A stretch of DNA of 64,000 nucleotides, from NCBI GenBank assembly GCA_034521495.1, contig JAXHMK010000009.1, forward strand, positions 124,001 through 188,000, read 5' to 3'. Within the stretch, counting starts at the first letter, position 1. Every line of letters begins with the position of its first letter. The position numbers and the translations under genes are program-made. The notes below the pieces were generated by a model. The model saw nothing but the letters and a program-made list of their open reading frames with translations, was not told the DNA's origin and made no database searches. The DNA is from Balneolaceae bacterium (lineage in GTDB: Bacteria; Bacteroidota; Rhodothermia; Balneolales; Balneolaceae). This document shows, one piece after another, positions 18,124 through 25,665 of this stretch.

Positions 18124-18334
18124 GTTTAGCCCAAAACTCCTCACTCGAAAGAGTGTTACCTTGAATGTGATCTTTACGTCCTTTTTCTATGGATTCTTTC
18201 TCTGAATCCGTCAGATCATTCATCCAATCTCTTGTAGACGATTTTTCCTTCATAAGTCTGAGAGTTTCTAAGAGATCTTCATTCTCAGGCTTTGAAATCC
18301 ATTCCACAATATCTTGTTTTATTCTGTTTTCCAT
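18116..18334 (-). CDS. antitoxin partner of the RelE/ParE-type toxin
   Basis: 72 residues from the ATG at 18334 (MENRIKQDIVEWISKPENED). Acidic and helical with a C-terminal EEFWAKHA, like short antitoxins paired with RelE/ParE toxins. Such proteins bind and neutralise the toxin and often repress their own operon. I prefer this start over a longer frame reaching 18439, because that extension would run into the MITE-like element beginning at 18428 and adds residues of poor quality. It precedes and overlaps the toxin gene. Confidence 0.65.
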   Translation of the reverse strand: MENRIKQDIVEWISKPENEDLLETLRLMKEKSSTRDWMNDLTDSEKESIEKGRKDHIQGNTLSSEEFWAKHA

Positions 18335-18427
18335 ATAAGCGTATTTTGTTCTGCTACAAATATGATAAAAACCGCAATATTTTAAAACTATAACGGCAAA
18401 AAGAACACAACGTTTTATCAGTTGTGG

Positions 18428-18556
18428 AGGGCTTTGCAAAACCGTGGTTATTGGTCAATCTGAACTCGATTCAGATTCTCCATTCGTCTTTATAGCCAGT
18501 ATCTGGAGATCCTGAATCAAGTTCAGGATGACGGGCAGAGTTTTGCAAAGCCTTCT
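18428..18556. repeat. second copy of the 131-bp MITE-like element
   Basis: Matches 6417-6547 at almost every position, from GGCTTTGCAAAACCGTGG at the left to GTTTTGCAAAGCCTTCT (18540-18556) at the right. The left terminal repeat is slightly altered (AGGGCTTTG). It lies between the antitoxin start and the end of hisS, so it may carry signals for either gene. Confidence 0.85.
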
Positions 18557-18590
18557 TGTGAATTCACTGTACTCTCTGTGGTTTTCTCCT

Positions 18591-19853
18591 TTACCTCGTG
18601 AGTAACTGTTTAAAAATCTCATCCATAGAAAGGGCTTCTTCCTCGCTCTCTTTCATATCACGGAAAGTGAATTTCTCACTCTCCAGTTCGTGATCTCCCA
18701 CGATAATCGCATACCGGGCATTTTCACGATCCGCGTCTTTCATCTGGGCTTTCATCGAACGGCCTTTGTAATCCATGGTTGCGGATAGACCCTGAGCACG
18801 AAGTTTTGGCAGGTGACTCAATCCCCACTTTCTTGCGGCATCACCCAGCGTAACGATATAAACATCTACCGACTTCTCGGTACCAAGTTCAATTCCCAAC
18901 TCTTCGCACGCAATAAACAAGCGTTCCATTCCCGCTGCAAAACCGACGGCCGCAGTTTTCGGTCCGCCGATCTCTTCAACCAGCAGATCGTACCGACCGC
19001 CGCCGGCCAAAGCATCCTGCGCACCCAAATCAGGGCTGATCAGTTCAAATGCCGTTTTCGTGTAATAATCCATCCCGCGAACCAGGTGCGGATCTTCCTC
19101 AAACGGAATCTCCAGATCATTCAAATACTCTTTTACCTTTTCATAGTGGTTCAAAGATTCTTCATTCAAATATTCTGTAATCAGAGGAGCCGATTCAATA
19201 AACGGCTGATCTTCCTCCTCTTTTGAATCAAGAATGCGAAGCGGATTTTTCTCAAACCGTTTTTTGGAGACGTCACTCAGTTTCTCATAATTCGGTTTGA
19301 GGTGATCTTTCAATGCTTGTTTATAAGCCTCACGACTTTCAGGATCGCCGATGGAATTCAGTTTCAGCGAGGTATTTGTGATTCCCACTTTCTTGTAGAT
19401 GTGAACCATAAAGGCGATGATCTCAACATCCGCAATCGGGTCGTCGCTTCCCAGCACTTCAGCGCCGAACTGGTGGAACTGACGCTGCCGGCCTTTTTGG
19501 GGACGCTCGGCACGAAACATCGGTCCAATGTAATACAGTTTCTGCGATCCACCGCGCTGTTCCAAGTGATGTTCCACAAACGAGCGAACAACCGGCGCGG
19601 TCAACTCGGGCCGCAACACGTAATTGTCATCCCCACGGCTAAATGCAAAAATCTCTTTTGATACGATGTCTGTCAGCTGACCCACGCCGCGGACAATCAG
19701 TTCGGTCTGCTCCATGATGGGCGTTCGAATCTCTTCGAAGTTGAATTTTTCCGCCTCCTCATGAATCAGGTTTTCAAGATATTGCCATTTGCGAACGTCA
19801 TCGGGCAGAATATCCACCATACCGAGGTGGGTTGTATATTTTGGCTGAGCCAT
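18591..19853 (-). CDS. hisS: histidyl-tRNA synthetase
   Basis: 420 residues, the normal size for bacterial HisRS, the class II enzyme that charges tRNA-His in the cytosol. Seen are the N-terminal GMVDILPDDVRKW, the motif 2 region MFRAERPQKGRQRQFHQFG near 110-130, the histidine-specific GMDYYTKTAFEL near 264 and ALAGGGRYDLLVEEIGGP near 285. Motif 3 follows (GFAAGMERL near 305), then the C-terminal anticodon-binding domain with the usual alpha/beta pattern (DVYIVTLGDAA, AIIVGDHELE). No irregularities. It is transcribed leftward toward the toxin-antitoxin pair, from which the MITE separates it. Confidence 0.96.
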   Translation of the reverse strand: MAQPKYTTHLGMVDILPDDVRKWQYLENLIHEEAEKFNFEEIRTPIMEQTELIVRGVGQLTDIVSKEIFAFSRGDDNYVLRPELTAPVVRSFVEHHLEQRGGSQKLYYIGPMFRAERPQKGRQRQFHQFGAEVLGSDDPIADVEIIAFMVHIYKKVGITNTSLKLNSIGDPESREAYKQALKDHLKPNYEKLSDVSKKRFEKNPLRILDSKEEEDQPFIESAPLITEYLNEESLNHYEKVKEYLNDLEIPFEEDPHLVRGMDYYTKTAFELISPDLGAQDALAGGGRYDLLVEEIGGPKTAAVGFAAGMERLFIACEELGIELGTEKSVDVYIVTLGDAARKWGLSHLPKLRAQGLSATMDYKGRSMKAQMKDADRENARYAIIVGDHELESEKFTFRDMKESEEEALSMDEIFKQLLTR

Positions 19854-20085
19854 AAATCAGTGAACAGTTATCAGAATTTCAGTTAACAGTTAAGTGGCAC
19901 AAGATAAGGGGGATTGTGGAAAGAATCTGCTTTTAGTCCTGAGTCTTGAGTCCGGAGATCTCGACTGCCGAATTCGTCGGCTGTCGAGTTAATACTGTGC
20001 AACTATTGAATTGGAATAGAAAAAATGATAATCTGTAATAAGTAAAGTCATTCATTTGGGAGTTTCTACTTTATCAACGTCAATA

Positions 20086-20595
20086 ATGAAAAAGATCATT
20101 TTTCCTTTTCTCTTGTTTCTCGTGTTTTATTCAGGCTGTTCTGAAAACCCATCTGAGTCAGATCCGGAGCCTGTGGATGAAATTTCAGGAGTTTATTTCG
20201 TTCACGGAGAACAGGTTAATCTTACGTACGATTTTCCTTGGCCTTCATGGGGAGGCGATATAGTGATTTTGTCTCGTGATACTATTGAGACCTCCTTTAC
20301 ATTAGAAATCAAGCTTGTTGAAAATCGACCAGATACAATTAGGTTTTTTGGTTTACATGGTGCAAATGATGGCAAAAAGGGAGCTCTTCCATGGACTTGT
20401 GATGAGTTTACTCCTTTTGATTGTGCATTTGCAAATCTAACAGGTAGTGAATTTGTCGTAGATATATCAAGTCCTCTTGGGACCTATGATGCTATGGGAA
20501 AATTAGAAAACGGGGAGATTACATTAGATGCACACTTTGAGTACAGAGGCATCGGTATCGACTATTCACTAAAAGGTGTAAAGGTGCAACCATGA
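20086..20595 (+). CDS. hypothetical lipoprotein, first of a tandem pair
   Basis: 169 residues from the ATG at 20086 (MKKIIFPFLLFLVFYSGC), giving a textbook signal with lipobox YSGC; a TTG at 20056 is in frame but adds a non-signal lead. The mature protein has the core pattern SGVYFVHGEQV ... IRFFGLHGAND ... CDEFTPFDCAFA ... SPLGTYDAMGKLENG. The next gene's product repeats this order of motifs, so the two are paralogues. All-beta content and a pair of cysteines suggest a small envelope domain. I recognise no family. The two genes overlap by four bases (ATGA) and must be one operon. Confidence 0.65.
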   Translation: MKKIIFPFLLFLVFYSGCSENPSESDPEPVDEISGVYFVHGEQVNLTYDFPWPSWGGDIVILSRDTIETSFTLEIKLVENRPDTIRFFGLHGANDGKKGALPWTCDEFTPFDCAFANLTGSEFVVDISSPLGTYDAMGKLENGEITLDAHFEYRGIGIDYSLKGVKVQP

Positions 20596-21134
20596 TTAAA
20601 ATCCGAAAATCAAAAAACGATTGTACAGTTCCTTTTATAAATGTTGCAACATTATGTGTAGCTATACTCATGTTGATGGGTTGTTCAGGCAGTTCTACAG
20701 CACCTGGTAATGAATCGCCAATACCGGGAGTTTATTATCTGAGGGGTGAAAAAATAGTGTCAACGGTTTCTGCTGGGAATACCGGGGAAATTGAACAGGA
20801 TACCACTTTTGTACTTCTAATTGTAAAAATCCAAAAGGTAGAGAATGAGCGAAACAGATTTCGATTTTACGGTTTGGATGGAGCTGATGTCAGTGAAGAA
20901 GGAAATCATCGCGTTTTCCCAGAGTGCAATGATCCGGAACAGTGCGAAATTTATGGAAGCATCGCCGGAGAAGATCTGCTGATAGACGTTTCAAATGGTG
21001 AGCGTTCTTATCATGCCTCCGGGAACGTGTATCAAACGTATGATCCTTACATTGATATCGAGGCGGAATACGAATACCAGGATGTCACCATTCACTATAC
21101 ATTAGAGGGCGATCAGAAAGTCGATACTCTTTAA
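20592..21134 (+). CDS. hypothetical lipoprotein, second of a tandem pair
   Basis: 180 residues; the ATG at 20592 overlaps the previous stop (ATGA). A longer charged lead precedes the hydrophobic core, and the lipobox reads LMGC (residues about 28-31). The mature part repeats the pattern of its neighbour: PGVYYLRGEKIV ... FRFYGLDGADV ... CNDPEQCEIYGSIAG ... DVSNGERSYHASGN, ending in an alternating tyrosine-rich strand. A recent-looking duplication with substantial divergence is the simplest explanation. Function unknown. Confidence 0.65.
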   Translation: MIKIRKSKNDCTVPFINVATLCVAILMLMGCSGSSTAPGNESPIPGVYYLRGEKIVSTVSAGNTGEIEQDTTFVLLIVKIQKVENERNRFRFYGLDGADVSEEGNHRVFPECNDPEQCEIYGSIAGEDLLIDVSNGERSYHASGNVYQTYDPYIDIEAEYEYQDVTIHYTLEGDQKVDTL

Positions 21135-21384
21135 AAGGAGGGGCTCCAGACTGCTGAATTTATCGGCTGTCGAGTTTTTCGTTGCAAGCAGTCATCCGAT
21201 GAGTATTATTGGCTTAGAACAAGGATCAGGCTATCCTACTGATCATATAGTTGTTGATTCGGCAGGCGAAAAAGACAATCGCCAGCCGAACTTTTTACTT
21301 TTGCGTTTTGCCTTTTCACTCCTTCAACAATCCACCATAATTTTTTCTATTTTTGATCCGGTCTGATTCATCTAAATTCACATT

Positions 21385-23097
21385 ATGCTTTCAAGAATTA
21401 CACTCTTTTTTTGTCTGATACTTTTGTCAATCCAACCGGCTCACTCGCAAGAAGTAATGTATGATTCAGGCGGGGATTTAACCCCGGAACTTGCTGCTTA
21501 CAACGTGAATTTTTATGATCTGAATCTGAAAATCAATCCTGCAGACAGCACCGTTTCCGGATTTGTGGATATCCATTTTGATGTGGTTCAGCCTACCAAT
21601 GAAATCGCAGTTGCTCTTGATCCTCGTTTAGAGATTTCATGCCGTTGAGCGGATCCAATCAGATACGATGCAAGATCAATCCTGAATATTTCCAGGAGTG
21701 ATACCACTCAGAACTTTTTTGTGAATTATCCGGCCACCCTTCAACCGGGAGAATCTGAGCAACTTCGAATTTCTTATAGCGGAAAACCGCGTGTAGCGCC
21801 AAATCCACCCTGGGATGGAGGTATGGTTTGGGATACAACCTCAACCGGTGAGCCTTGGGTGGCCGTGACGGTTCAGTCCGACGGCGCCTGGATCTGGTGG
21901 CCGAATAAAGATCATCCGTCAGACAAAGCGGATTCGGTTGCGATTAATCTTACCATGCCGGTGGATTTGGTGGTAGCATCGAACGGACGTTTGCGAGGTG
22001 AAACGAATCGTGAAGATGGTTGGAAAACATGGAACTGGTTCGTCTCAACGCCCATTAACAACTACAATGTTACGGTGAATGCGGCACCTTATGAGGTCAT
22101 CGAAGAAATGTACACAAGCACGAGCGGGGATGAGTTCCCGGTAAAATTCTGGGTGTTGCCGGAAAATCTTGAGGAAGGAAAAGAGCTCTTTCCACAGTTT
22201 ATTGATCAGCTTCGATTTCTTGAGGAGATATTGGGACCGTATCCGTTTCGGGCGGATAAATACGGAGTGGCTCACAGTCCGCATTTGGGTATGGAACATC
22301 AGACCTTGATTGCATATGGAGCTGGGTTTGAGAATGGAGCTTTATCAAATGGACAAGCACAGTTTGATGACTTGCATCAGCATGAACTGGCGCATGAGTG
22401 GTGGGGGAATCTTGTGAGTGCTTATAATTGGCGTGATTTTTGGCTTCACGAGGGAATCGGAACGTACATGCAGCCGCTCTATTCAGAGCATTTGGGTGGA
22501 AAAGAAGCATACAAGCGATCGATGGAATTTCTGCGGTTTCGGATGGCGGATGATCCGCAAATGGCCGTAGCCCCGCGCGAGTCGATGAGTACATATGAAA
22601 TTACGCAGGGAACCCGCGGGGGAGATGTCTATTTTAAGGGCGCCTGGTTTTTACACACCCTCCGATATGTTGTTGGAGATGATGCATTCTTTACAATTCT
22701 GAGACGATTTGCCTATCCAACAGAAGAGATGGAATCGGTCACCGACGGAAGCCAGGTTCGATTTGCCACAACAGATGATCTGCTTTATTTGTCTGAAGAT
22801 ATTTCCAGACAGGAGTTGGATTGGTTGTTTGAGGTGTATCTTCGTCAGCCAAAACTGCCGGTTCTAAACGCCAGCCGAAATGGGAATTTAGTCACTCTCC
22901 GTTGGGAAGTCCCCGAAGGATTAGACTTTCCGATGCCGATTGAAGTAAAAATTGATGGTGAAATCGTTACCCTGAGTCCCGAAAACAAACGAATCTCTTT
23001 TGAAGTGGGTGCCAATGTTGAAGTGGAGGCTGATCCCGAGAACAAGATTTTGAAAGAGTTTCATTTGGTTGGGGCTGGATCGGATTCTGAGCAGTAA
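21385..23097 (+). pseudogene. M1 family metallo-aminopeptidase, interrupted
   Basis: Signal peptide at the start (SRITLFFCLILLSIQPAHS), then the N-terminal beta domain of M1 peptidases, then the zinc site HELAHEWWGN with the downstream Glu in FWLHEGIGTYM and the substrate-side LGMEHQTL. The gene is cut by TGA at 21646-21648. The likely cause is a pair of compensating indels: between about 21637 and 21682 the sensible reading (HAVERIQSDTMQDQS) lies one frame over, after which LNISRSDTTQNFFVNYP resumes in the original frame. An intact protein would have about 570 residues and remove N-terminal amino acids outside the cytoplasm. Sequence error and real decay cannot be separated here. Confidence 0.8.
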
Positions 23098-23101
23098 ATA
23101 A

Positions 23102-23285
23102 GATAGCGCGAGCGTCTCGCTCGTGCTTGTCCATGTGAGGCATCCCGATGCTTCGGGACGCCATCTCAAATTGAACAACCTGGCAGAGTCCGAAACGAAG
23201 TGGAGGTCCTGCCAGAGTTGTGGTACTTCACTTAAAAATCGCAACTCTGCCAGGAATCTGAAAAGCACAGATGCTCTGGCAGGTT
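23102..23285. repeat. two adjoining palindromic repeats
   Basis: 23102-23167 (GATAGCGCGAGCGTCTCGCTC...CCATCTC) recurs at 24810-24873. The adjoining 23173-23285 (GAACAACCTGGCAGAGTCCG...CTCTGGCAGGTTG) has a relative at 23975-24068. Both contain nested inverted repeats such as CTGGCAG/CTGCCAG. Non-coding; the 3' end of the following minus-strand gene begins right after it. Confidence 0.65.
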
Positions 23286-23373
23286 GCTTAGAACGGAATC
23301 GAAACCACCAGTTGGGTTCCGGTAAATTGAACGTTACTCACAAAGTCCATCAACTGGCTACTCTCAGATCGGT

Positions 23374-23898
23374 TCAAAAAATAGAGAATCGTATCAAATG
23401 CGAAGAGGAAAGCCACCCTGTAAAATGAGGGATTGCCCGTAGCCGGTCAGGCGATTGCTCTCTTTTCTCAACCCGCGCTCCCACAAGAAAAGCGCCGAGT
23501 GCCATGTATCCCACATCAAGTCCGGCATTGAATAGCAGAATTTTTTCAAAACTGTGGAATTCAGAAATAGTTTCGGAGAGTGACATGCCTACATCCTGAT
23601 TCCTTAACCCGTAGTAACCAAATCCTGCGATCGTAAGATTTACGGTATTCCACACGGCATTCATCTGGTGGAAATATTTAGTCGTACCATTTGTCTTTGC
23701 CATTCCAATTCCGCCGACAATCATATTGCTGACCGCCCATCCGCCCAACATCAGCATTCCTTTGCTGTTCAACCCAATCCGGTTTTGGTTGATGGTTTCA
23801 AGATCAGGCTCTGTTGACTGAGCGAAAAGGAGTCCGCTAAACAGAAGTTGAAGGATCAGAAAAATGAAGATTTTTCGTCGTGCAGAAATCATAATCAT
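23374..23898 (-). CDS. small membrane protein (DUF6992-like), frameshifted C-terminus
   Basis: Signal peptide from the ATG at 23898 (MIMISARRKIFIFLILQLLF, cleavage after LLFA), followed by INQNRIGLNSKGMLMLGGWA and several hydrophobic helices. The pattern resembles the DUF6992 family of Bacteroidota membrane proteins, from memory only. The frame ends in an implausible tail after QSPDRL. In other frames the sequence continues as TGYGQSLILQGGF and then LFAFDTILYFLNRSE ... VSIPF with a stop at 23288-23290. This implies two indels, one near 23440-23465 and one near 23405-23412. The intact gene would run 23288-23898. Confidence 0.55.
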   Translation of the reverse strand: MIMISARRKIFIFLILQLLFSGLLFAQSTEPDLETINQNRIGLNSKGMLMLGGWAVSNMIVGGIGMAKTNGTTKYFHQMNAVWNTVNLTIAGFGYYGLRNQDVGMSLSETISEFHSFEKILLFNAGLDVGYMALGAFLVGARVEKREQSPDRLRAIPHFTGWLSSSHLIRFSIF

Positions 23899-23974
23899 TA
23901 GATTGAGTTCATCCCTATCAAGAGAATAAATGTTCAAATCGTTTGCAAGATCAATCTATTTTTCATGATATTGA

Positions 23975-24068
23975 TGAACAACCTGACAGCGTCCGAAGGT
24001 CCTGTCAGCGTTGTGGTTCACGTAAAATACGTGACGCTGTCAGGAGTTACCACACGCTGACAGGTCAC
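23975..24068. repeat. palindromic repeat related to 23173-23285
   Basis: GAACAACCTGACAGCGTCCG, then GGTCCTGTCAGCGTTGTGG, then GACGCTGTCAGGAGTT and GCTGACAGGTCAC. The layout matches 23173-23285 with GGCAG replaced by GACAG throughout, so the arms have changed together and kept pairing. It lies just upstream of the SGNH hydrolase gene. Confidence 0.65.
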
Positions 24069-24090
24069 TACATACTCAAGACTTAAAAAA

Positions 24091-24792
24091 ATGAGCCGAT
24101 CATTTTCGCTATTGAAACAGCTATCATTATTATTTTTCATCGTTTTCTTTCTAAGTAAACCCGTTTTCACGCAAACCGTAGAAGATCCCGATCCGCTTCG
24201 ATTTGAGGAGGAGATCAACCGGTTTGAAGAGTGGGACAGCAAAAACAGCTTTCCCGAAGATGCGATCCTTTTTGTGGGAAGTTCCAGCATTCGGCTCTGG
24301 AAAACAGCTGATGCCTTTCCAAATATGCCGGTGATCAACCGCGGATTTGGAGGTTCTCATTTTTCGGATCTGCTGTATTATTACGATGAGCTGGTTCTTC
24401 CTTACAATCCATCCGTGGTAGTTTTGTATGAGGGAGATAACGATGTGGCTTCCGGCAAATCAAATGACCAGGTTTTTGAGGACTATATTGAATTTACAGA
24501 CCGATTAACCAGTGATTTTCCGGATGCAAGACTTGTATTCGTCCCCATCAAACCAAGCAGCAGCCGATGGGACAAATGGCCCCAGATGAAAGAGGCGAAT
24601 CAGCGGATCAAGCAGCACATGAGTGAGAATGAGCAGTTTTATTACGTAGACCTGGCTACGCCAATTTTAGGAGCAGACGGTACGCCGGACGACTCCCTGT
24701 TTCTTGATGATCTTCTGCACCTGAATGAAGATGGCTATGCGAAATGGAATGCGGCAATTCGGCCAACTCTTGAAAGATTGATGAACGAGTAA
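24091..24792 (+). CDS. SGNH/GDSL-type hydrolase, exported
   Basis: 233 residues with a signal peptide (hydrophobic about 9-24, ending KPVFTQ). The family blocks are clear: block I LFVGSSSIRLW near 55 with the nucleophilic Ser, block II Gly in NRGFGGS near 78, block III in EGDNDVASG near 108, and block V DDLLHLNEDGY near 210 with the catalytic Asp and His. Such enzymes cut ester bonds of sugars, lipids or acetylated polysaccharides. The close GSSSIRxW variant is common in Bacteroidota envelope esterases. The substrate is unknown. It stands alone between repeat elements. Confidence 0.85.
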   Translation: MSRSFSLLKQLSLLFFIVFFLSKPVFTQTVEDPDPLRFEEEINRFEEWDSKNSFPEDAILFVGSSSIRLWKTADAFPNMPVINRGFGGSHFSDLLYYYDELVLPYNPSVVVLYEGDNDVASGKSNDQVFEDYIEFTDRLTSDFPDARLVFVPIKPSSSRWDKWPQMKEANQRIKQHMSENEQFYYVDLATPILGADGTPDDSLFLDDLLHLNEDGYAKWNAAIRPTLERLMNE

Positions 24793-24809
24793 AAGTAGTC
24801 TGTCATTTT

Positions 24810-24873
24810 GATAGCGCGAGCTTCTCACTCGTGCTTGTCCTTTATGGCACAAGCGAGACGCTTGCGCCATCTC
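24810..24873. repeat. second copy of the GATAGCGCGAG palindromic repeat
   Basis: Shares GATAGCGCGAGC, CTCGTGCTTGTCC and the closing GCCATCTC with 23102-23167. Internal arms GGCACAAGCGAGACGC and its near complement allow a hairpin. It lies between the convergent ends of the SGNH hydrolase and pdeM genes and may act as a terminator for both. Confidence 0.6.
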
Positions 24874-25530
24874 TTAATATAACTCAACAATACTTTCCTC
24901 CACCACAGCATAAATCTGCTCACCCTCATTAGGTTTGATATTGTAAAGTCCCGTAAACTCTCCAAATGCAGGCAGCAAAATCCTCTCATCCGAAAAAAGG
25001 AAACAGGGAAATCGTAACGCCTGACGTCCCTTTCCTTTGATGGATATTCCGGGATGAATATGTCCGGCAACAACTGTAGTGTTTGAGTCAGATTTCAGTG
25101 AATCCTCCGGATCATGAACAAATAGAAAATCGCCGATCTCAAGCGTCTTATGAACAGAGATATTGGCAGACTCGTAAAAAGATTGATGAAGCAGATCGTG
25201 ATTTCCGATCACTAATTGAATATCCAAATCCTCAAAATTTTCCAGCCATTCTTCAAACTCCAGCCATTCCCGATTGGCCCGGCTGTGAAAGAGATCCCCC
25301 AAAATTAACAGGGTTGAAGACTGATGTTTTCGAATCAATTTCTCAAGTCGTTCAAGGTTTTTTGTGTTGATCGTTGATGGCGCGGCAATCCCCGCTTTTC
25401 GAAAATGACCGGATTTTCCAATGTGCAGATCTGTTATGATTAGAGTTTCTTTCTCTTTCCAATAGATCGCTTTTTCCGGGAGTAATTTCCAAGTTTGGTT
25501 TTGTATGGTTTTAGTGAATGAAGATGACAT
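24874..25530 (-). CDS. pdeM: ligase-associated DNA damage response endonuclease PdeM
   Basis: 218 residues, a calcineurin-like metallophosphoesterase. Metal-binding motifs in order: TDLHIGKSGHFRKAG near 33, LGDLFHSRAN near 77, VIGNHDLL near 105 and VAGHIHPGIS near 150. The DLHIGK...FR start is specific to the PdeM family, whose genes usually accompany a DNA ligase, an exonuclease and a Lhr-type helicase. Here only the helicase is adjacent, 135 bp upstream on the same strand. A role in cytosolic DNA repair is inferred from that conserved partnership. Confidence 0.88.
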   Translation of the reverse strand: MSSSFTKTIQNQTWKLLPEKAIYWKEKETLIITDLHIGKSGHFRKAGIAAPSTINTKNLERLEKLIRKHQSSTLLILGDLFHSRANREWLEFEEWLENFEDLDIQLVIGNHDLLHQSFYESANISVHKTLEIGDFLFVHDPEDSLKSDSNTTVVAGHIHPGISIKGKGRQALRFPCFLFSDERILLPAFGEFTGLYNIKPNEGEQIYAVVEESIVELY

Positions 25531-25558
25531 TAATTTATAAACGGTAATTTGAAAAAAT

Positions 25559-25663
25559 CCCCCTTCGAAGGGGGAATGTGAATCCGATCCGATTTATCGG
25601 AATCGGAAGAACTCGGGGGATGTACACCCCTCCCGACTAAAGTCGGACTCCCCTCAAGGGGAG
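25559..25663. repeat. cluster of small palindromes
   Basis: Four inverted repeats stand in a row: CCCCCTTCGAAGGGGG, CCGATCCGATTTATCGGAATCGG, CCGACTAAAGTCGG and CCCCTCAAGGGG. They fill the gap between the helicase and pdeM on the minus strand. A CCCCCTTCGAAGGGG unit also occurs at 37429-37444. The hairpins could attenuate or end transcription from the helicase into pdeM. Confidence 0.6.
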
Positions 25664-25665
25664 AA

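Noticed and set aside
17836-18334. Phage or plasmid fragment around the toxin-antitoxin genes
   Set aside because: No integrase, replication or structural gene; both flanks are ordinary chromosomal genes.
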